A DNA stretch of 64,000 nt from an uncultured Propionibacteriaceae bacterium (GTDB lineage: Bacteria > Actinomycetota > Actinomycetes > Propionibacteriales > Propionibacteriaceae). Location of the stretch: NCBI GenBank assembly GCA_937965785.1, contig CALCKT010000046.1, forward strand, positions 31,020-95,019. The letters run 5' to 3'. Made by a program: the position numbers and the translations under genes. The notes under the pieces are model-generated. The model did no database searches, had not been told where the DNA came from, and was given only the letters and a program-made list of their open reading frames with translations. Of the stretch, positions 17,180 to 26,242 are shown piece after piece (the stretch's first letter is position 1; the number at the start of each line of letters is the position of its first letter).

Positions 17180-17254
17180 GTGCTCAAGACCGCCCTCTCG
17201 AGCGAGTGCAGAAAGGACTTCAAGAGGGCGAAGAAACGTGGTCCTGATGTGTGA
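17180..17254 (+). pseudogene. Possible remnant of a YafQ/RelE-type toxin gene (N-terminal 24 codons)
   Basis: An in-frame GTG start followed by 23 codons ending in SSECRKDFKRAKKRGPDV and a stop. CRKDFKRAKKRG is the typical N-terminal strand-helix of YafQ-family mRNA interferases, which continue for about 65 more residues that are absent here. I read this as a decayed toxin fragment; it is short enough that chance similarity cannot be excluded. No antitoxin remnant was recognised upstream. Confidence 0.3.
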
Positions 17255-17308
17255 CCGACGACGGTCATGGCGGGGTGGGTGAGACGGCGGCGGTGAACAA
17301 AGCTTCGG

Positions 17309-17716
17309 TCACGTTCCGATGTGGGCTTTGCGAAGTGCGGAGAGTCGCTCGGCGAAGCCATCGTGGTCGGAGCCCAGGTCGGGTGCGTTGTGTGCGGTCG
17401 TCGGGTCGATTCGTGCGCCGAGCCGTCCGAGTTCGATCAGCAGCGGCACTGTCGCCATGCCTTGTTCGGTCAGCGAGTACCTGCCCTGCTTGCCACGAGT
17501 GACTTCGTCCTTGGTGAGGAAGCCTGCTGCGACGAGATCGGTCAGTCGACGTGAGAGCACGGGGGCGCTGATGCGCTCCTCGCTGCCGGTGAGCAGGTCA
17601 CGGAAGGAGCGTCGGTCGTGCAGGACGATGTCACGCAGGATCAGCAGGCTCCACCGGTCGCCGAGCATTTCGAGGCTCCGATTGATCGGACAGTGTGAGC
17701 GGGGCTGGGGAATCAT
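17309..17716 (-). CDS. HxlR-family transcriptional regulator
   Basis: 135 residues. The family signature CPINRSLEMLGDRWSLLILRD opens the protein, with the HxlR cysteine at residue 9. The winged helix continues through RRSFRDLL, RISAPVLSRRLTDLVAAGFL and GRYSLTEQG. HxlR proteins respond to aldehydes, quinones or disulfide stress through that cysteine. It is divergent from the oxidoreductase gene at 17826 with an inverted-repeat operator candidate between, the standard HxlR layout. Confidence 0.92.
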   Translation of the reverse strand: MIPQPRSHCPINRSLEMLGDRWSLLILRDIVLHDRRSFRDLLTGSEERISAPVLSRRLTDLVAAGFLTKDEVTRGKQGRYSLTEQGMATVPLLIELGRLGARIDPTTAHNAPDLGSDHDGFAERLSALRKAHIGT

Positions 17717-17734
17717 CGGGCATCCTCGCTGGTA

Positions 17735-17791
17735 GTTGCATTTTGTTACCGCCTACTCTACTCTGGTTTTCAACTGATAACACATTGCAAC
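17735..17791. promoter_or_regulatory. HxlR operator/promoter candidate
   Basis: GTTGCATTTTGTTAC (17735-17749) and an imperfect inverted partner ending in CATTGCAAC (17776-17791) flank the centre of the 109-base gap between the divergent HxlR and oxidoreductase genes. The stretch is AT-rich compared with its surroundings and probably contains both promoters. Confidence 0.45.
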
Positions 17792-17825
17792 CAGTTGCCG
17801 GGTTTCGCGGCACAGGAAGGACGCC

Positions 17826-18851
17826 ATGAAAGCCTTTGTTCTGGAGAGATACGGTCAATCACTGCGCGCCGTCGACATGCCCGTCCCCGAACCCGGTCCG
17901 CGCCAAGTGCTCGTGAGGATGGTCGCCTCCGGTGTCAATCACGCCGATGAACGCACCCGTGTCGGTGAGTTCAAGGCCGTTTTTCGTCTCGACCTGCCGA
18001 AGGTGATGGGCGGGGAGCTTTCCGGCGAGGTGGTTGCCGTCGGGGATCAGGTCACGGAGTTCGCCGTCGGGGATCAGGTCTACGGCTACACCGGCGTGGT
18101 CGGCATGGGAACCTGGGCCGAGATCGTCGCGGTCGACGCCGAGACCTTGGCGCCCGCGCCTCGCGGCATTCCGCTGGCTCGAGCAGCTGCATTGCCGGTT
18201 GTCGCGCTGACCGCCTGGCAGGCGCTCGTGACGATCGGTCACCTTCAGCCGGGTCAGACGGTCCTGGTCCACGGCGGCGCCGGCGGTGTCGGCTCGGCCG
18301 TCATTCAACTCGCCAAACACCTGGGGGCCACTGTCGCCACCACGGTTTCGGCGGCCAGCGCTGAAACTGTCAAGGAGCTCGGCGCGGACATCATCATCGA
18401 CTACCGCAACGACGACTTCGTCGAGAAGCTGACCAACACACCCGTTGACATCGTCGTCGACACCCAGGGGGGTGAGGTGAGCTTCCGGTCGCTTGAGGTG
18501 CTGCGCCGAGACGGGATCCTGATCGGTATCGCCGGAACGCCCGACCCGGCACTGGCCGACCAGGCCGGGGCCGGTTCGCTGGTCAAACTCGCCCTGTCCG
18601 CCCTCAGCCTCCGGTTGCGTCGCCGGGCCCGTAAACTCGGCGCGCGCTACCGGTTCCTGTTCATCGAACCCGATGGTGAGGCGCTGCGCATCATTGCCCG
18701 GCTCGTCGATGACGGCGTCATCAAACCCGCTGTCGATCGGGTCCTGCCCTTCGACGACACTTCCGAGGCACTCGATCAGCTGCTGGCCGGGGGAGCCCGC
18801 GGCAAGGTCCTCGTCACCACCATCCCGGAAGAGGTCACAATTCATGCCTGA
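17826..18851 (+). CDS. NADP-dependent quinone oxidoreductase-like protein (zinc-free MDR family)
   Basis: 341 residues of the medium-chain dehydrogenase/reductase superfamily. It has a GroES-like N-terminal domain (GVNHADERTRVGEF, VMGGELSGEVVAVG) and a Rossmann domain with VHGGAGGVGSAVIQLAKHLGA, the NADPH-binding AxxGGxG signature of quinone oxidoreductases. Structural-zinc cysteines are absent. It probably reduces quinones or alpha,beta-unsaturated carbonyls with NADPH. It is divergent from the HxlR regulator, so it is likely induced by its substrates. It is followed at once by the remains of an alpha/beta-hydrolase gene. Confidence 0.9.
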   Translation: MKAFVLERYGQSLRAVDMPVPEPGPRQVLVRMVASGVNHADERTRVGEFKAVFRLDLPKVMGGELSGEVVAVGDQVTEFAVGDQVYGYTGVVGMGTWAEIVAVDAETLAPAPRGIPLARAAALPVVALTAWQALVTIGHLQPGQTVLVHGGAGGVGSAVIQLAKHLGATVATTVSAASAETVKELGADIIIDYRNDDFVEKLTNTPVDIVVDTQGGEVSFRSLEVLRRDGILIGIAGTPDPALADQAGAGSLVKLALSALSLRLRRRARKLGARYRFLFIEPDGEALRIIARLVDDGVIKPAVDRVLPFDDTSEALDQLLAGGARGKVLVTTIPEEVTIHA

Positions 18852-19073
18852 GAACAACGTCGCCACGGTAGAAAGCGCCACCCGATGGACTTCCGCCCCA
18901 CCCTCATCGCCAATGGCGACCACGACCGCATGGTTCCGACCTCGCTGTCCGAGGACATGCACCAGCGCATTCCCAACAGCACCGTGGTCATCTACCCCGA
19001 CGCCGGCCACGGTGGTGTCTTCCACCGATACCAGGAGTTCATTCCGACGCTGTTGGCTCACCTCGACACGTGA
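18844..19073 (+). pseudogene. Alpha/beta-hydrolase gene with internal deletion
   Basis: The 5' end is present: ATG 18844 with MPENNVATVESAT, a typical N-terminus of small alpha/beta hydrolases. In a different frame from 18885 the C-terminal 60 residues follow: PTLIANGDHDRMVP carries the acid residue and DAGHGGVF the catalytic histidine. About 170 residues between, including the nucleophile elbow, are missing, and the two parts are out of frame. The start overlaps the oxidoreductase stop region, so it was once the second gene of that operon. Confidence 0.7.
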
Positions 19074-19134
19074 GCTCCAGGGCCAATTCTGGTTCATGGC
19101 AGAGTTGCAGGGTGGAGGCCTTTGGCGGGCTTAT

Positions 19135-19385
19135 TCAGGACACGAGTCGTCGATACGCGGCTCTGGCTTTCATCGCGTGAATGATCTCGACTTCACCGTC
19201 ATCCCACAGCAACACGACGATTTCCAGGAGGCGGCCTGCCGTATCCAGCCGATCCTCAATTCACGCTGCGGGTTCTCGTCATCCAGTGGTCCGCCTGCCA
19301 GCGCTGACCGCGCGGCAGTGATCGCGTCCTCGTCGCTGATCCCGTGTTTACGTGCGGACAGGGCGACGATCACGCGCGAGCCCAC
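19135..19385 (-). pseudogene. Type II toxin-like gene, frameshifted
   Basis: The frame opens at ATG 19385, overlapping the antitoxin 3' end. It reads MGSRVIVALSARKHGISDED and continues to RELRIGW, after which it goes out of register. In the neighbouring frame the expected continuation DTAGRLLEIVVLLWDDGEVE, then IIHAMKARAAYRRLVS and a stop at 19135, is intact. One missing base near 19240 explains it: 251 bases plus one makes 84 codons. With the base restored this is an 83-residue protein of the ARKHG-starting, IIHAM-ending toxin-like family that pairs with CopG-type antitoxins in actinobacteria. The exact family name is uncertain (BrnT-like in general layout). Confidence 0.65.
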
Positions 19386-19630
19386 TCGCGCACGGCAGCC
19401 CGGATCGCAGCGGAGCGGTCCAGGCCCTCACGCTCGGCGCGCGCCATCAACTCGGCCAGCTCTTCGTCGGAGAATCGCGTCGGCACCACCCGGGAGGCGC
19501 TTCCCGCCCGTGGTGGGCGTCCCCAACGCTTCTGCAACTCCTCAACGTCATAGCCCGCTTCGGCCTCATCTGCCCATGCCTGAACCTGAGCATCCGAGAC
19601 CTCGCGTCCCTGAATCATCCGCTTACCCAT
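19370..19630 (-). CDS. Ribbon-helix-helix (CopG-like) antitoxin
   Basis: 86 residues. The N-terminal half (EVSDAQVQAWADEAEAGYD, then GRPP) is the conserved toxin-neutralising part of a common actinobacterial antitoxin type. The C-terminal half RVVPTRFSDEELAELMARA with DRSAAIRAAVREWA is a ribbon-helix-helix DNA-binding fold. It overlaps the toxin gene by 16 bases and has a perfect 16-base palindrome eight bases before its ATG. The antitoxin is intact although the toxin is broken. Confidence 0.85.
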   Translation of the reverse strand: MGKRMIQGREVSDAQVQAWADEAEAGYDVEELQKRWGRPPRAGSASRVVPTRFSDEELAELMARAEREGLDRSAAIRAAVREWARA

Positions 19631-19638
19631 GACAACAG

Positions 19639-19654
19639 TGTATTACGTAATACA
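19639..19654. promoter_or_regulatory. Antitoxin operator palindrome
   Basis: TGTATTACGTAATACA is a perfect 16-base palindrome immediately upstream of the antitoxin start at 19630. GTATTACGTAATAC is the type of site bound by ribbon-helix-helix antitoxins in autoregulation, and TGTATTACG-like sites are common for this group. Confidence 0.65.
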
Positions 19655-20086
19655 AATTGGTTGGATCCGGATCGTGTGGGGCGCCAAGGATTGGTTGTAC
19701 CGTGGACCTCGCAAGTGATCGCCTGTCTGGATCGCTTCCGTGAGGCGGATGCGATCATGGGGGCCGCTGCTTGTGGTGGAAGCAACGAGTAGGCGTTCCG
19801 TGTGTTTCGCGTGGAGTTGAACCATCCCGGGGTTGCTCTGGGACGTTACCCAAAGTCTTCGGCGATGACGCCTGGTGCGTGGTGGTCCGGATGCTTTCGG
19901 GGCAGGGTGCTTAAGGATCAGTCCGCCTGTGCTCTCATTGGTTCTTCGTTCCCATTCGAACCGTCATGGCTTCCCGGTACGCGGAACGAGAAATGGTTGT
20001 TTCCCTCGGGTATGCGCAGGGGATTGTTCCCCACGAAGCTTCGGTCCGTTGTCGCCCCCTCCGGTGGGCGGGGAACCGCTGGTGTG
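19655..20086. other. Intergenic stretch without recognisable gene
   Basis: 432 bases between the antitoxin operator and the 3' end of the first aldo-keto reductase gene. Short open frames exist on both strands but none has a recognisable protein pattern. Base composition is lower in GC than the flanking genes, consistent with degraded accessory DNA. Confidence 0.55.
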
Positions 20087-20998
20087 TCAGTAGAGGGCCG
20101 CGCCGGATGGGTCGGCCTTGCGGATGCGTTCGTTGACCAGCCAAGCGATCATCTTCGGGTCGCGGTGATCGAAAATGCGCGGGAAGGAGCCGTCATCCAG
20201 GGCGGCGAAGGCGGCCATGTCCTCCTCGTCGAGGGAGAAGTCGAACACGTCGAGGTTCTCCTCCATGCGGGCCCGGCGCACCGACTTCGGGATGACGATG
20301 ACGTCCTGCTGGATCAGGGCGCGCAGCGTCACCTGCCCGGCGGTTTTCCCGTGTTTCGCGCCGATAGCGGTCAGCACCGGGTTGGTGAAGATGCCGTTCT
20401 TGCCCTCGGCGAAGGGCGCCCAGGCCTCGTGGACCACGCCGAGCGAGGTCATGAACTCATGCGCCTCGGCGTTCTGGCGGAAGGGATGGGTTTCCACCTG
20501 GTTGACCATCGGCGGGACCTCGGTGAGCAGGGCAATGTCCGCCAGACGGTCCGGGTAGAAGTTGGACACGCCGATAGCGCGCAGCTTGCCTGCTCGGTAG
20601 GCCTCCTCCAGGGCGCGGTACGCGCCGGGGAAGTCGGCGATCGGCTGGTGCAGGAGCATCAGATCGATGTAGTCCGTGCCAAGCAGGCGGAGGGACTCGT
20701 CGATGGAGGCGGCGGCCCGCTCCTGGGTGAGGTTGACCGGGGCGATCTTCGTCGTCAGGAAGACGTCCTCCCGGGCCAGACCGGAGTCTCTCAGGCCGGC
20801 GCCGACCTCCTCCTCGTTGGCGTAGGACTGGGCGGTATCGATCATCCGGTAGCCGACCTCGAGAGCTTCGTGCACGCAGCGCAGGGTCTCCTCCGGCGGG
20901 GTCTGGAAGACGCCGTATCCGAGGACCGGCATCTCGACGCCGTTCGCCAGGGCGCGGGTGGGGATGATGTGTGCAGAGGCGGTGTTCGTGATGTTCAT
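20087..20998 (-). CDS. Aldo/keto reductase (2,5-diketo-gluconate reductase type), copy 1
   Basis: 303 residues, a TIM-barrel NADPH-dependent reductase of the AKR5-like group. The catalytic tetrad is visible as Asp and Tyr in MIDTAQSYANE, Lys in TTKIAP and His in MLLHQP. The NADPH-binding end has VIPKSVRRARMEENLDVFDF. The ATG at 20998 follows an AAGGAG ribosome binding site. It is last in a four-gene minus-strand cluster and is clearly paralogous to the reductase at 23152-24030, having an extra 11 N-terminal residues. Confidence 0.92.
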   Translation of the reverse strand: MNITNTASAHIIPTRALANGVEMPVLGYGVFQTPPEETLRCVHEALEVGYRMIDTAQSYANEEEVGAGLRDSGLAREDVFLTTKIAPVNLTQERAAASIDESLRLLGTDYIDLMLLHQPIADFPGAYRALEEAYRAGKLRAIGVSNFYPDRLADIALLTEVPPMVNQVETHPFRQNAEAHEFMTSLGVVHEAWAPFAEGKNGIFTNPVLTAIGAKHGKTAGQVTLRALIQQDVIVIPKSVRRARMEENLDVFDFSLDEEDMAAFAALDDGSFPRIFDHRDPKMIAWLVNERIRKADPSGAALY

Positions 20999-21027
20999 GC
21001 GCTCCTTGTGTGCTGTGTGCGGGGTGG

Positions 21028-22038
21028 TTAGGTGGTTGGGAAGGCCTGCTGAAGGAAGGCGTCGTACTCCTCGATCCATCCGCCCTCGGCGCCGAAACCG
21101 TGCGGCCAGCCGTCGAGCACACGGGCTCTCAGCGTGACACCGGATCTCGCCAGCACATCCACCTGCGCCTCGAACTGGTCGTAAAAGGGGTCCTTGGTGC
21201 CGTAGCAGTAGTAGGTCGGAGCGGCTCCGGTGAGGCGGTTCGGATCGAGTTCCGCCACGGACAGGCGGCCGTAAAAGGAATAGATCATCGCGGTCGCGGC
21301 GGCATCGGCGCTCACGGCGTCGAGCGCGTCCGGTGTGTAGTCGGCGTCGAGTTCGGTCGGGGATGTGGCTCCGGACCAGTTCAGGATCGTCTCGCCGCAC
21401 AGGATGCCGCCGGCGGAGTAGCCGCCCAGCGCGATGTGCTGCGCGCTGGGCAGGCTGTAGTCGGCGGCGTGGGCGCGTACGAACCGGGTGGCGCGGGCCA
21501 GGTCGCAGCCGGCCTCGGCCTGCGTGTGGGGCCGCACGCGGTAGTCGACGACGAAACAGTGGTAGCCGAGCGCGGACAGCCGTGCGGCCGTCGGATAACA
21601 GTCCGAGTTGTCCCCGCGCAGGGCGAAAGCCCCGCCCGCGCACAGGAGCACAGCCCCCTTGACGGTGGTGTTCCCTGCGGCGGGCACGCTCGTCACTGTG
21701 GGGCGGAAGCCCGCCGGGTCGTGGCCACCGCCGCCGGGCCCCGTGGTGGTGGGCGCATTGCCCTCCTCCCACAGGAACAGACACTGGCGGCGGGACGGAT
21801 CCACCGTCGCCGTCGCGACCGTTGCTTCGACGCCGGCCGGGTCGGGGCTGACATGGCCGAGGTCCACCCCGGTGAAGTCCGGCTGGTCCATGGTGACGAG
21901 TTCCCGGACACCGGAAGGACCGGTGTTCGAGGCGCCGGGGTCGCCGGAACCCGTGGCCGGGTCGGTGCATCCGCTGACGGTGTGGCTAACGAAGAGGGCG
22001 CCGATGCCAGCGGTGAAGGTGCGTCTCGTGATTGTCAT
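21028..22038 (-). CDS. Exported alpha/beta-hydrolase (lipoprotein, esterase-like), copy 1
   Basis: 336 residues. The N-terminus MTITRRTFTAGIGALF has an RR-T-F Tat-like motif and continues to a lipobox ending VSGC, so it is probably a Tat-exported lipoprotein. The hydrolase core has an oxyanion segment CAGGAFALRG, the nucleophile elbow GGYSAGG, an acid in YGTKDPFYD and the histidine in GWPHGFG. This is the BD-FAE/hormone-sensitive-lipase type of esterase. The start at 22038 skips 34 upstream residues that read into the neighbour. It lies between the second hydrolase and the first reductase in one probable operon. Confidence 0.88.
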   Translation of the reverse strand: MTITRRTFTAGIGALFVSHTVSGCTDPATGSGDPGASNTGPSGVRELVTMDQPDFTGVDLGHVSPDPAGVEATVATATVDPSRRQCLFLWEEGNAPTTTGPGGGGHDPAGFRPTVTSVPAAGNTTVKGAVLLCAGGAFALRGDNSDCYPTAARLSALGYHCFVVDYRVRPHTQAEAGCDLARATRFVRAHAADYSLPSAQHIALGGYSAGGILCGETILNWSGATSPTELDADYTPDALDAVSADAAATAMIYSFYGRLSVAELDPNRLTGAAPTYYCYGTKDPFYDQFEAQVDVLARSGVTLRARVLDGWPHGFGAEGGWIEEYDAFLQQAFPTT

Positions 22039-22082
22039 CTCCGTTTCCCTAACAGTTCTGTTGCGTGCCGGCCGGTTCCGGG

Positions 22083-23135
22083 TCACGGAACGGCGGCGTC
22101 GATCCGCGCCTGCCAAAAAGCGGTGGCATCCTCGATCCAACCCTCGGCGGCGGTTCCGACGCCGAGCCCGAAGCCGTGGGGCAGACCGTCGTAGGCGTGG
22201 AACTCCGACGGTGTCCCCGCAGCCGCGATGGCGTCGATGCGCGCCTGCATGGTGCGCCAGGGAGCGATCCCGTCCGCAGTGCCGACACAGGCGTAGGTCG
22301 GCGGTTCCGTCCCGGAGATCTCCGAGAGCCCCGTGTACTGCATGACGACAGCGCCCGGACCGGGCACGTCATCGCCCCCGAACCGGGAGGGGCTGTGGGA
22401 GCCGAGGGAGGCGGCCAGGCGCGCTCCCGCGGAGCCGCCCCACAGCGAGTAGCAGGCGAGGTCCACGCCGAACTCATCGGCGCGGGAGTGAATGAAGGAG
22501 ACGGCGCGGGCCAGGTCCGCGCAACCGTTCCGAAGACTCGGGCGGTATTGCAGCGTGAAGGCCGTGTAGCCGTGGCGCGAGAGCCACAGGGCGTGCGGCA
22601 TCGAGTCGTGGATGGAACCCACGTAGGCGAAACCACCGCCCGCGCTGCACACGGCCACGTGCGGACGCTCACCCGTCACCGTGCGCTGCGCCGGGAAGAC
22701 GAACAAGCCGGTGTCCTTCAGGGTCGGATCTGCCGACTTCTCCGCCTCGGTGTAGATGTCGTGGAAGACGACCTCACCCTTCTCGCGGCGCCCGAGCAGG
22801 TCGCCCACGACGTCAACCGTGGTGTTCACGTTGACGAAGGAGTACCAGGGGAGCAGGCCGGCCACGTCGGCCAGGGTGTCACCGGGCCGGGGTGGGTTGA
22901 AGGTGATGGGGAACAGGAAACGGCCGTAGTCCTCCAGCAGCGGGTTGTTGATGACATCGGCGATGAGCGTGTCACCGTTCACGACTCCCTCACCTCCTGC
23001 TGTGCGTGGGCCCGGGTTCTCAGGGAGCTGCGTGCCCGAGGCCGGGGAGCAGCCCGTGACGGCCGCGAGGATGGCGGCCGCCACGGTGCCTCCCGTCGCG
23101 AGACCGAGTTCCCTGCGCGTCAGCACGGATCGCAT
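22083..23135 (-). CDS. Exported alpha/beta-hydrolase (lipoprotein, esterase-like), copy 2
   Basis: 350 residues. MRSVLTRRELGLATGG is a Tat signal and the lipobox ends VTGC, again suggesting a Tat lipoprotein. The core has CSAGGGFAYVGS as oxyanion segment, the nucleophile in WGGSAGA, an acid in VGTADGIAPW and the histidine in GLPHGFG. It is paralogous to the hydrolase at 21028-22038 but diverged. The start is ATG 23135, 16 bases after the end of the reductase gene. Together these two outer-surface hydrolases and two cytoplasmic reductases look like a degradation route for an ester-containing carbonyl compound; the substrate is not predictable. Confidence 0.88.
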   Translation of the reverse strand: MRSVLTRRELGLATGGTVAAAILAAVTGCSPASGTQLPENPGPRTAGGEGVVNGDTLIADVINNPLLEDYGRFLFPITFNPPRPGDTLADVAGLLPWYSFVNVNTTVDVVGDLLGRREKGEVVFHDIYTEAEKSADPTLKDTGLFVFPAQRTVTGERPHVAVCSAGGGFAYVGSIHDSMPHALWLSRHGYTAFTLQYRPSLRNGCADLARAVSFIHSRADEFGVDLACYSLWGGSAGARLAASLGSHSPSRFGGDDVPGPGAVVMQYTGLSEISGTEPPTYACVGTADGIAPWRTMQARIDAIAAAGTPSEFHAYDGLPHGFGLGVGTAAEGWIEDATAFWQARIDAAVP

Positions 23136-23151
23136 GGACGAAGCGGCGCTT

Positions 23152-24030
<879 letters not shown>

Positions 24031-24146
24031 GGTGGTGTCCTTCCGGTGGTGTGAGGCGGTCGGGTCTGCTGGGAGTAGTCCTTGGATGTGGTGACGAAGA
24101 GCGGCAACTTTCCCGGTATCGGGTAGTAGGGAATTCTGACCCTGCT

Positions 24147-24205
24147 GCATCAATTCTCGCCGGAAATCCGGCTTTGTAAAATGCAAATATCGAATTGGTT
24201 GATGC
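24147..24205. promoter_or_regulatory. Divergent LysR control region
   Basis: GCATCAATTC (24147-24156) is repeated in inverse as GAATTGGTTGATGC (24192-24205). Between them GCCGG-AAAT-CCGGC (24159-24172) forms a small hairpin. The block lies between the divergent reductase operon and LysR gene and is AT-rich, as expected of a LysR-regulated promoter. Confidence 0.45.
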
Positions 24206-24262
24206 GCGAAGCGCATGAGCCGGGATGTGAACCGACACCGCGACGGTACGGAGGGGATGGGT

Positions 24263-25105
24263 GTGGAACTGGAGCAGCTGAGACAGCTCGACGCCATTGC
24301 GCGCGAGGGAACCATGAGCGCCGCCGCCCGCGTCCTGCACATCTCACAACCCGCCCTGTCCCGCTCGCTGGGGCGCCTGGAGACCGAACTCGGCCTGCAA
24401 CTCTTCGACCGTGCCGGGCGCCGTCTCGTGCTCAACGACGCCGGCCGTGTCGCCCTCGAACACGCACGCCAGCTTCTCCGCGACGAGCAGGCGATGCGCG
24501 GTGCCCTGGAGGACCTGGCCCGCCGCACCCGCGCGCTGCGGGTGGGGACTGTCGCGCCTGCGCCGTTGTGGCGGCTGACCGCGCTCATGACGGAGCGTTT
24601 CCCGGAGCTCGTCCTGACATCCCGGATGCTCCCCGAGGACGAGGTGGAGGCCGGTGTTCTCGGCGGGGAACTCGATCTCGGCATCACCCTGCACCCCGCG
24701 GCCCAGCCGGTGACGCGTTCGTGCCCGCTCATGGTGGAGAACCTCTCCGTCGCACTACCGTTCGGGCATCCGCTCGCGACGAGGCCGAGCGTGGGAACGG
24801 CCGAACTCGACGGCGAGACCTTCCTGCTCTTCGAGGGCATCGGATTCTGGCGTGGGCTGTGCGACGAACACTTCCCGAACTCGGAGTTCGTCGTGCAGGA
24901 GGACCGCGCCGTCTTCGAGCAGCTCACGCGCAGCTCGTCGTTTCCCTATTTCGTCACCGATGCGCCCTTCTTCGCGGCCCGGCCGCCCGGTCGTGCGGTG
25001 GTGCCGATCCACGACGCCATGGCCCGCGCGACCTTCCACCTGCTGGTCCACCCCGGCGGTCGCAGGGAGGTCGTTGACGTCTTCGAATGGGTGCGTGACC
25101 GGTGA
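24263..25105 (+). CDS. LysR-family transcriptional regulator
   Basis: 280 residues. The winged helix at the N-terminus (ELEQLRQLDAIAREGTMSAA, then ISQPALSRSLGRLETELG, LFDRAGRRLVLNDAG) is canonical LysR. A periplasmic-binding-like effector domain follows. GTG 24263 is chosen because GGAGG ends eight bases upstream, whereas ATG 24257 directly abuts the same purine run. It is divergent from the reductase/hydrolase cluster, which it probably controls in response to a pathway compound. Confidence 0.9.
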   Translation: MELEQLRQLDAIAREGTMSAAARVLHISQPALSRSLGRLETELGLQLFDRAGRRLVLNDAGRVALEHARQLLRDEQAMRGALEDLARRTRALRVGTVAPAPLWRLTALMTERFPELVLTSRMLPEDEVEAGVLGGELDLGITLHPAAQPVTRSCPLMVENLSVALPFGHPLATRPSVGTAELDGETFLLFEGIGFWRGLCDEHFPNSEFVVQEDRAVFEQLTRSSSFPYFVTDAPFFAARPPGRAVVPIHDAMARATFHLLVHPGGRREVVDVFEWVRDR

Positions 25106-25443
25106 GGGATGCGGGGCAGCGGCGGCTTTCCCCGGCCTCGGTGCCCAGGGGATGGGGGCGATTCCTGGTTTGGCTGGCCCTTTCATCCCGGTCCGGGCGG
25201 AGCAGTCTGTCCGGTGGTTTCCTGCGACCGTGAGCGATCCGGGTGCACGAGCGGATGGTTCGTGCACCGTGCTCAAGAAGTGGTGCATGAACGTGCACAG
25301 GTCTTGCGTTTTTCCCGGTGGAAGCGCTTGGCTGTGCCTGTTCGAATGGTTCGGACGGTGACGAGGTCCCGCCTCGTCAGTCCTTGCAAGGGTGCCGCCC
25401 CGGCGTCGCCCGTGACAAAGTAGTCAGAACTGGAGTTCTAGAG
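25106..25443. other. Intergenic region before glpF
   Basis: 338 bases between the LysR gene and glpF without a convincing gene. It should contain the glpFK promoter. TGGAAGCGCTTGG (25319-25331), centred on palindromic AAGCGCTT, resembles a LacI/GalR-type operator half and could be a catabolite-control site. GTGCAC occurs twice at about 25262-25298. Confidence 0.4.
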
Positions 25444-26193
25444 ATGTTCGCCATCTTCCTGTCGGAAGCAGTCGGTTCGATGCTGCTGATCCTCCTTGGC
25501 TGCGGCGTGGTCGCAAACACCGCGCTGGCCAAGTCCAAGGGACAAGGAACAGGTTTTCTGTTCGTGAACTGGGGGTGGGGCCTCGCGGTGTTCGTGGGTG
25601 TCATCGCCTCCGCCAAGTCCGGTGGCCACCTGAACCCGGCTGTCACCATCGGTCTGCTCGTCAATGACGTCGCCCAGGGAAAGCCCGCCATGGATTTCGG
25701 CACGGTGATGGCCTACATCGCTGGCCAGTTCGTCGGTTCGCTGATCGGTGCCTTCCTGTGCTGGGTGGCCTACAAGCAACACTTCGACGAGGAGGCCGAT
25801 CAGAGTGCCAAACTCGCTGTGTTCTGCACGGCACCTGCCATCCGCAAACCGGTGTTCAATCTCCTCACCGAGATCATCGGCACCTTCGTGCTGGTTTTCG
25901 TGGTCATCGCTGGCGGCATCTACACCGACAACGCTGGAAAGACCGGCTGGCTGGGCGCGTTCGGCGTCGCCCTGTTGATCGTCGTCATCGGCACCGGCCT
26001 CGGCGGCCCCACCGGATACGCCATCAACCCCACCAGGGACCTGTGCCCCCGCATCATGCACGCCGTCCTGCCCATCAAGGGCAAGGGCGATTCCGACTGG
26101 AGCTACTCCTGGGTCCCGGTCGTCGGACCCATGATCGGCGGCCTGCTGGGTGGTCTGCTGGCAGCCCCGCTGCTGGTTTTCCCGCTGCAGTGA
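25444..26193 (+). CDS. glpF: Glycerol uptake facilitator (aquaporin family)
   Basis: 249 residues, six helices of the MIP/aquaporin fold. The first half-helix motif is [11 protein letters not shown] (N64-P65-A66); the second is [13 protein letters not shown] (N195-P196-T197), where threonine replaces the usual alanine. The arginine and aspartate after it (R198, D199) mark the glycerol-conducting subgroup. It admits glycerol passively. ATG 25444 starts [13 protein letters not shown]; glpK follows after 49 bases and traps glycerol by phosphorylation. Confidence 0.93.
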   Translation: MFAIFLSEAVGSMLLILLGCGVVANTALAKSKGQGTGFLFVNWGWGLAVFVGVIASAKSGGHLNPAVTIGLLVNDVAQGKPAMDFGTVMAYIAGQFVGSLIGAFLCWVAYKQHFDEEADQSAKLAVFCTAPAIRKPVFNLLTEIIGTFVLVFVVIAGGIYTDNAGKTGWLGAFGVALLIVVIGTGLGGPTGYAINPTRDLCPRIMHAVLPIKGKGDSDWSYSWVPVVGPMIGGLLGGLLAAPLLVFPLQ

Positions 26194-26242
26194 TCCAACC
26201 CAGCCCCGAAAAGATACCGGCGTTTCACGAAGGAGCCATCAC

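Noticed and set aside
19985..20050. Resemblance of a short palindromic stretch to a type I-E CRISPR repeat
   Set aside because: Only one copy is present and the match to known repeats is poor.
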